This document shows, one piece after another, positions 7,193 to 10,154 of a stretch of DNA of 10,154 nt. The translations under genes and the position numbers were made by a program. The stretch covers positions 1 through 10,154 of the forward strand of contig DAOVLC010000020.1 in the NCBI GenBank assembly GCA_030631455.1, in the 5' to 3' direction. The notes beneath the pieces are model-generated. The model saw nothing but the letters and a program-made list of their open reading frames with translations. It was not told where the DNA came from and made no database searches. This stretch comes from Candidatus Zixiibacteriota bacterium (GTDB taxonomy: Bacteria; Zixibacteria; MSB-5A5; JAABVY01; JAHJOQ01). Position 1 is the stretch's first letter. Every line of letters begins with the position of its first letter.

Positions 7193-7197
7193 GGGAG
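7193..7197 (+). promoter_or_regulatory. Ribosome-binding site deciding the flgN start
   Basis: GGGAG lies five bases before GTG 7203. The longer in-frame reading begins at GTG 7191, which overlaps this site and has no Shine-Dalgarno sequence of its own, so GTG 7203 is preferred. The ATG at 7201 is out of frame and reaches a stop after four codons. Confidence 0.6.
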
Positions 7198-7202
7198 ATA
7201 AT

Positions 7203-7700
7203 GTGGAGTCGTTGACAAACAAATTGACAGATATCGTTTCGCGAGAGGTCAAGCAGTTCGAACTCTTCCTGAAGCTGCTGATCGATCAGCAGAACTACCT
7301 GATTGCAAACGACTTGGAAAACCTGAACCGGGTTGTCAAAGAACAGGAAAAGGCTATCCTGGTTACACGAGAACTCGAGAGAAACAGAATGAGAGTCATC
7401 GCGGAACTCTCCGAGCAGATTGATGACGATCCAAACAACATGACACTTTCGAGAGTAACAAAGATTCTTGCACAACCTCAGGCGCTGAAGTTGGAGAAAA
7501 TGCAGAGAGCGCTGACGGGATTGCACGCGAAGATCAACAAAGTGAAATCAAAGAACGAATTTCTTATCAAGAAATCAATGGAGTATATCGAAGGAACAGT
7601 GCGGCTTCTGGCATCGAGTAGTAAAGAGACTCCGACGTATGGGGATGGCAACTCCAAAGAACAGAAGCCACCGAGCATTGCAGTGAACAGGACTGCGTGA
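7203..7700 (+). CDS. flgN: FlgN-family export chaperone
   Basis: About 165 residues from GTG 7203 (169 from GTG 7191). FlgN is a cytoplasmic chaperone that binds FlgK and FlgL and delivers them to the flagellar export gate. The sequence is largely helical and charged, with heptad-like patterns through residues about 1-65 (LTNKLTDIVSREVKQFELFLKLL split over the first helix, then LIANDLENLNRVVKEQEKAIL and TRELERNRMRVIAEL) and a second helical pair at about 85-140 (KLEKMQRALTGLHAKINKV, EFLIKKSMEYIEGTVRLL), matching the FlgN fold. The last 25 residues are polar and probably disordered. Direct sequence identity in this family is low, so the call rests on helix pattern, length and its place immediately before flgK. 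The stop lies 25 bases before the flgK start. Confidence 0.82.
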   Translation: MESLTNKLTDIVSREVKQFELFLKLLIDQQNYLIANDLENLNRVVKEQEKAILVTRELERNRMRVIAELSEQIDDDPNNMTLSRVTKILAQPQALKLEKMQRALTGLHAKINKVKSKNEFLIKKSMEYIEGTVRLLASSSKETPTYGDGNSKEQKPPSIAVNRTA

Positions 7701-7728
7701 TCGATCGGAAAGGATCACAAATAGGATG
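7697..7728 (+). promoter_or_regulatory. GGA-rich hairpin over the flgK translation start, CsrA-site-like
   Basis: GTGATC (7697-7702) and GATCAC (7713-7718) form a 6-bp stem whose 10-base loop (GATCGGAAAG) displays a GGA. Two more GGA triplets follow at 7712-7714 and 7724-7726, the last in AGGATGT, which includes the flgK ATG and resembles the 3' part of the CsrA consensus. The best Shine-Dalgarno candidate (AAAGGA, 7709-7714) lies partly in this stem. Multiple GGA motifs, one in a loop, over a ribosome-binding site are the known form of CsrA targets. CsrA is encoded one gene downstream. Confidence 0.42.
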
Positions 7729-9120
7729 TCGCTTTTTCAGGGACTTGAAATAGGAAAAAGGGCGCTGTTAGCGCACCAGTTGTCGTTAAACACAACAGGT
7801 CATAACATCGCCAACGTAAATACACCGGGCTACACCCGACAGCGCGTCGAGGTCGGAGCGGCGGCACCGGTAGAGTCCATGTATGGACCTGTGGGGATGG
7901 GAGTCGACGTTACGAACGTCAAGCACATTCGTGACCTGTTCCTCAATGGCCGCTGGCGCCAGGAGAATGAGAACCTCGGGCAGTGGCAAGCAAGTGCAAA
8001 GAGATTGGCGCAGATAGAGGGCTTTTTCAACGAGCCGCAGGATGCCAGTCTTGGCGCAATCCTGAGTGAATTCTGGGCATCGTGGCACGATCTCGCGAAT
8101 AAGCCGGAAGCTTCGGAGACTCGAAAAGCGGTCATCCAGCAGGCACAGCTGGTCACAAACGCCTTCCATCAACTGCACGGGCAACTCTCTCAACTCAGCC
8201 AGTCGGTCGACGTGGACATTCAAAACCGACTAAAGGAAATAAACAACATCGGAAGCGAGATAGCAGATCTCAATCGACAGGTTGCATACGTCGAGTTGGG
8301 CGGTGAAAATGCGAACGATCTTCGCGACAGGCGCGATCTTCTGATCGACCAATTGTCGCAGTATGTGGACGTAAATGTCAGGGAAGATGACCTCGGCAGA
8401 ACCACCGTTTACCTCGGTGCGATGGCGTTTGTCGATGAAACCTCCTATTGGCCTCTGGAGGCCCAAAAGGTCTCCTCTGGTAACGGTACCAAGATTGACA
8501 TCAGGTGGCAGGGCAGTACGTTTGAGCCCACCTTCTTCAAAGGCGAGATGAAAGCGCTGACCGCAATGCGTGATGAGGTCATTCCTGACTACCTGAACAA
8601 ACTGAATACACTCTCAAAGGCAATCGTAGATAACGTGAATGCGGCACACAGAGCCGGATATGGACTTGACGGTCTCGGTGGTATCAATTTCTTCGACCCG
8701 CTGCTGACTGATGCGGATCAGATCGTAATCAACATTGAGGTGCTGGACGATCCGAGTAAGATTGCCGCGTCCACAAGCGGCGAGGTGGGCGATGGGTCAA
8801 ACGCCTTGATGATCGCGGACGTTCTCAAAGTCAACCGCATCATGAGTAGCAACATGGAAACGATTGAGCAATACTACAGCTCGATGGTTGGATCGATTGG
8901 GATGCACGTCCAGGAAGCGAATGCTCAGACAGAGAACTACACACTTCTGGTGCAACAGATCGAGAACTCCCGCCAGTCGGTACAGGGAGTGTCGCTCGAC
9001 GAGGAGATGGCGAACCTGGTGAAATTCCAGCATGCCTATGCAGCGGCTGCGAGAGTGATCACTGTCATGGATGAGGCCCTGTCGACACTGATATCGAGAA
9101 CTGGAATAGTAGGAAGATAA
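7726..9120 (+). CDS. flgK: Flagellar hook-associated protein 1, FlgK
   Basis: A 464-residue hook-filament junction protein, exported by the flagellar system with FlgN as chaperone. The N-terminus reads MSLFQGLEIGKRALLAHQ followed by LNTTGHNIANVNTPGYTRQ (21-39), the FlgK version of the axial-protein signature. A helical region rich in Gln follows, ending in the conserved LRDRRDLLIDQLSQYVDVNV (about 199-218). The C-terminus SLDEEMANLVKFQHAYAAAARVITVMDEAL is the typical FlgK D0 helix. The protein is shorter than the about 547 residues of the enterobacterial form; the shortfall lies in the variable central domain, since both conserved ends are intact. ATG 7726 is fixed by the signature; it has a poor ribosome-binding site, which may mean translational control (see the overlapping hairpin). 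It is followed by csrA after 16 bases. Confidence 0.95.
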   Translation: MSLFQGLEIGKRALLAHQLSLNTTGHNIANVNTPGYTRQRVEVGAAAPVESMYGPVGMGVDVTNVKHIRDLFLNGRWRQENENLGQWQASAKRLAQIEGFFNEPQDASLGAILSEFWASWHDLANKPEASETRKAVIQQAQLVTNAFHQLHGQLSQLSQSVDVDIQNRLKEINNIGSEIADLNRQVAYVELGGENANDLRDRRDLLIDQLSQYVDVNVREDDLGRTTVYLGAMAFVDETSYWPLEAQKVSSGNGTKIDIRWQGSTFEPTFFKGEMKALTAMRDEVIPDYLNKLNTLSKAIVDNVNAAHRAGYGLDGLGGINFFDPLLTDADQIVINIEVLDDPSKIAASTSGEVGDGSNALMIADVLKVNRIMSSNMETIEQYYSSMVGSIGMHVQEANAQTENYTLLVQQIENSRQSVQGVSLDEEMANLVKFQHAYAAAARVITVMDEALSTLISRTGIVGR

Positions 9121-9136
9121 GATAGCGAGGTAGCAC

Positions 9137-9460
9137 GTGCTGATTCTGACAAGGAAGTTAGGAGAAAGCATCACCATCGGTGACAATATCAAAGTTACGG
9201 TACTTGGCATTTACGGCCGACAGGTGCGGCTTGGCATCGAGGCTCCGCTGAAGGTAGTAGTGCACCGTGAGGAAATATACGTAAAGATTCAGAATGAGAA
9301 CCGAAAGGCCTCCGGAGCGGTAAAGGAGGATCTCGGTAATGTTGTCAGGCTACTGAGGAACAAGTTCAAAGGTGAAATCAAGAACGGCGATGAAAAAACA
9401 GACATAAAATATAAGACTGATAACAAGCCCCATCGGCACAACAAGAGGCCACCGGAATGA
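9137..9460 (+). CDS. csrA: Carbon storage regulator CsrA with long basic C-terminal tail
   Basis: Residues 1-56 are a standard Csr[23 protein letters not shown], then QVRLGIEAP and [12 protein letters not shown]. The RNA-contact residues L4, R6 and R44 are present at the same positions as in the E. coli protein. CsrA dimers bind GGA motifs in mRNA leaders and usually repress translation; flagellin and other motility mRNAs are known targets. The protein is 107 residues, against about 61-75 in well-studied species; residues about 60-107 add a tail rich in Lys, Arg, Asn and Asp ([14 protein letters not shown], then a [11 protein letters not shown] end). The start is GTG with GAGG (9127-9130) six bases upstream. 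It sits between flgK and flgL, and its stop overlaps the next ORF (ATGA). Confidence 0.94.
   Translation: MLILTRKLGESITIGDNIKVTVLGIYGRQVRLGIEAPLKVVVHREEIYVKIQNENRKASGAVKEDLGNVVRLLRNKFKGEIKNGDEKTDIKYKTDNKPHRHNKRPPE
9149..9158 (+). promoter_or_regulatory. CsrA-consensus-like site in the csrA coding start
   Basis: ACAAGGAAGT matches the CsrA selection consensus core ACARGGAUGU at nine of ten positions and begins 12 bases after the first base of the start codon. A second GGA follows at 9161-9163. It could support autoregulation, but the codons also encode the invariant Thr-Arg-Lys, so the match may be coincidental. Confidence 0.28.
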
Positions 9461-9639
9461 TGAGCTTTTTCAGAAAGAAGGATAAGGATAAGAATTCCGA
9501 CACGAACTTGACCCCCCTGCCGGAGGCTCATCGTAAGGACATGAAGAGAAACGCGAATAAGAAGCAGAGATCAAAGGTCGACGAGAAGATCTTACGAGAT
9601 GGTCCTGACACGGGCTTTGACTGGAACGAAGAGGCATGA
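9457..9639 (+). CDS. Small highly charged protein of unknown function between csrA and flgL
   Basis: A 60-residue ORF, not recognised. It starts [12 protein letters not shown] and ends TGFDWNEEA. By count it has 15 Lys/Arg and 12 Asp/Glu and only one Trp, with no cysteine, no signal peptide and no membrane segment, so it is probably cytoplasmic and poorly folded alone. Its ATG overlaps the csrA stop (ATGA), with AGAGG (9444-9448) eight bases upstream, and its stop TGA lies inside the flgL ribosome-binding site region, seven bases before the flgL ATG. This tight coupling on both sides argues that it is truly translated. It is far too short to be FliW, the known CsrA antagonist often found near here. 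A second ATG at 9460 is equally possible. Confidence 0.6.
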   Translation: MMSFFRKKDKDKNSDTNLTPLPEAHRKDMKRNANKKQRSKVDEKILRDGPDTGFDWNEEA

Positions 9640-9645
9640 GGATAG

Positions 9646-10154
9646 ATGCGAGTCACTAATAAAATGATATCCGATCAGGTTATCATCAACCTGAGCCGCG
9701 GCATCGATAGGTTCATGAAACTCGAGAACATGATGTCGACCGGCAGGAGAATTAACAAACCCTCGGACGATCCTATAGGGACCATCAGCGATCTCGGATA
9801 TCGCTCGAAGCTCGCACAGCTTGGTCAGTTTCAGAAGAACATATCTCATGGCAAGATGTGGCTGTCGCATGTTGACCTGGCTCTTTCCGACATGGGCAAT
9901 CTCCTGATTAAGGCAAAAGAAATCGCTGTGGCTCTGGCGAATGAAACGTACGACGGCACAGCGCGTGCAGCTGCCGCGATTGAGGTTGAGTCTATATTCA
10001 AACAGGTGCTCCAGTCCGGAAACGCGCAACTTGACAACAGGTATCTCTTCAGTGGCCATAGGACGTTGGATGCGGCTTTCCGCTCCACAGGCGTGGGAGT
10101 AATATACGAAGGTGACAACGGGAACCAGGATATTGAGGTCGAGTCCGGCTCCAA
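9646..10154 (+). CDS. flgL: Flagellar hook-associated protein 3, FlgL (3' end outside window)
   Basis: The first 169 codons are visible; the gene runs off the right edge. FlgL is the second hook-filament junction protein, a flagellin relative, placed between FlgK and the filament. The N-terminal flagellin-like helix is clear: MRVTNKMISDQVIINL, then KLENMMSTGRRINKPSDDPIG, the STGxRxNxPSDDP motif of FlgL/flagellin, followed by a long helix (KNISHGKMWLSHVDLALSDMG) and NAQLDNRYLFSGHRT, which is typical of FlgL and begins the central domain. GAGGA (9638-9642) three bases before ATG, plus GAAGAGG further upstream, serve as ribosome-binding sites. The order flgK before flgL and the FlgN chaperone upstream fit the call. 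Flagellin is unlikely because of the DNRYLFSG segment. Confidence 0.93.
   Translation, partial: MRVTNKMISDQVIINLSRGIDRFMKLENMMSTGRRINKPSDDPIGTISDLGYRSKLAQLGQFQKNISHGKMWLSHVDLALSDMGNLLIKAKEIAVALANETYDGTARAAAAIEVESIFKQVLQSGNAQLDNRYLFSGHRTLDAAFRSTGVGVIYEGDNGNQDIEVESGS

Noticed and set aside
8083..8097. TGGCACGATCTCGC inside flgK as a sigma-54 promoter
   Set aside because: The GG to GC spacing is nine bases rather than ten and the site is deep inside flgK with no gene start nearby.
8450..8463. Palindrome GGCCTC-TG-GAGGCC inside flgK
   Set aside because: It is short, lies in the middle of a conserved coding gene and has no T-run or start codon nearby; a chance dyad is the simplest explanation.
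9457..9639. Small ORF after csrA as a fliW gene
   Set aside because: FliW is about 130-150 residues with a beta-barrel fold; this protein is 60 residues, highly charged and without the family's hydrophobic pattern.
1..10154. CRISPR arrays, tRNA or rRNA genes, insertion sequences
   Set aside because: No regularly spaced repeats, no cloverleaf-like sequence and no transposase or terminal inverted repeats were seen; nearly all bases belong to the listed genes.

Overview
The window comes from a flagellated diderm (Gram-negative type) bacterium. It encodes both the periplasmic P-ring protein (FlgI) and the outer-membrane L-ring protein (FlgH), each with an export signal. Base composition is moderate and gene packing is tight. 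The taxon cannot be fixed from the sequence alone. An FlgH without a lipobox, a FlgJ carrying a lytic transglycosylase domain instead of a glucosaminidase, and csrA inside the late flg genes all argue against an enterobacterium and suggest a deltaproteobacterium-like or candidate-phylum (FCB-type) lineage. That placement is inference.

Layout, all on the + strand. Positions 3-179 hold the C-terminal end of galT (galactose-1-phosphate uridylyltransferase). After a 96-base gap comes a polytopic GT-C type glycosyltransferase with a C-terminal TPR tail (276-2108). A 247-base non-coding region (2109-2355) follows, with a terminator-like hairpin, two dyads and a candidate sigma-54 (-24/-12) promoter about 37 bases before the first flagellar gene. 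From 2356 to the right edge runs a compact operon with small gaps or overlaps: flgF, flgG, flgA, flgH, flgI, flgJ (rod-binding domain fused to an SLT domain), flgN, flgK, csrA, a 60-codon unknown ORF, and flgL, which is cut off by the window end.

The genes form one assembly programme. FlgF and FlgG build the proximal/distal rod. FlgJ caps the rod and opens the peptidoglycan. FlgA chaperones FlgI into the P ring, and FlgH completes the L ring. FlgN is the export chaperone for the hook-filament junction proteins FlgK and FlgL. CsrA is a translational repressor that commonly controls flagellar mRNAs. No flgM (anti-sigma-28) is present between flgJ and flgN, and no fliW (CsrA antagonist) lies in the visible part.

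Most of the window is a recognisable flagellar operon. The items most worth a second look are the cysteine-free FlgH, the long-tailed CsrA followed by an unrecognised charged small protein, the GGA-rich hairpin at the flgN/flgK junction that resembles a CsrA target, and the perfect 17-bp palindrome in the flgJ-flgN gap. Two starts are revised from the longest possible reading on ribosome-binding-site grounds: flgH at 4591 and flgN at 7203.
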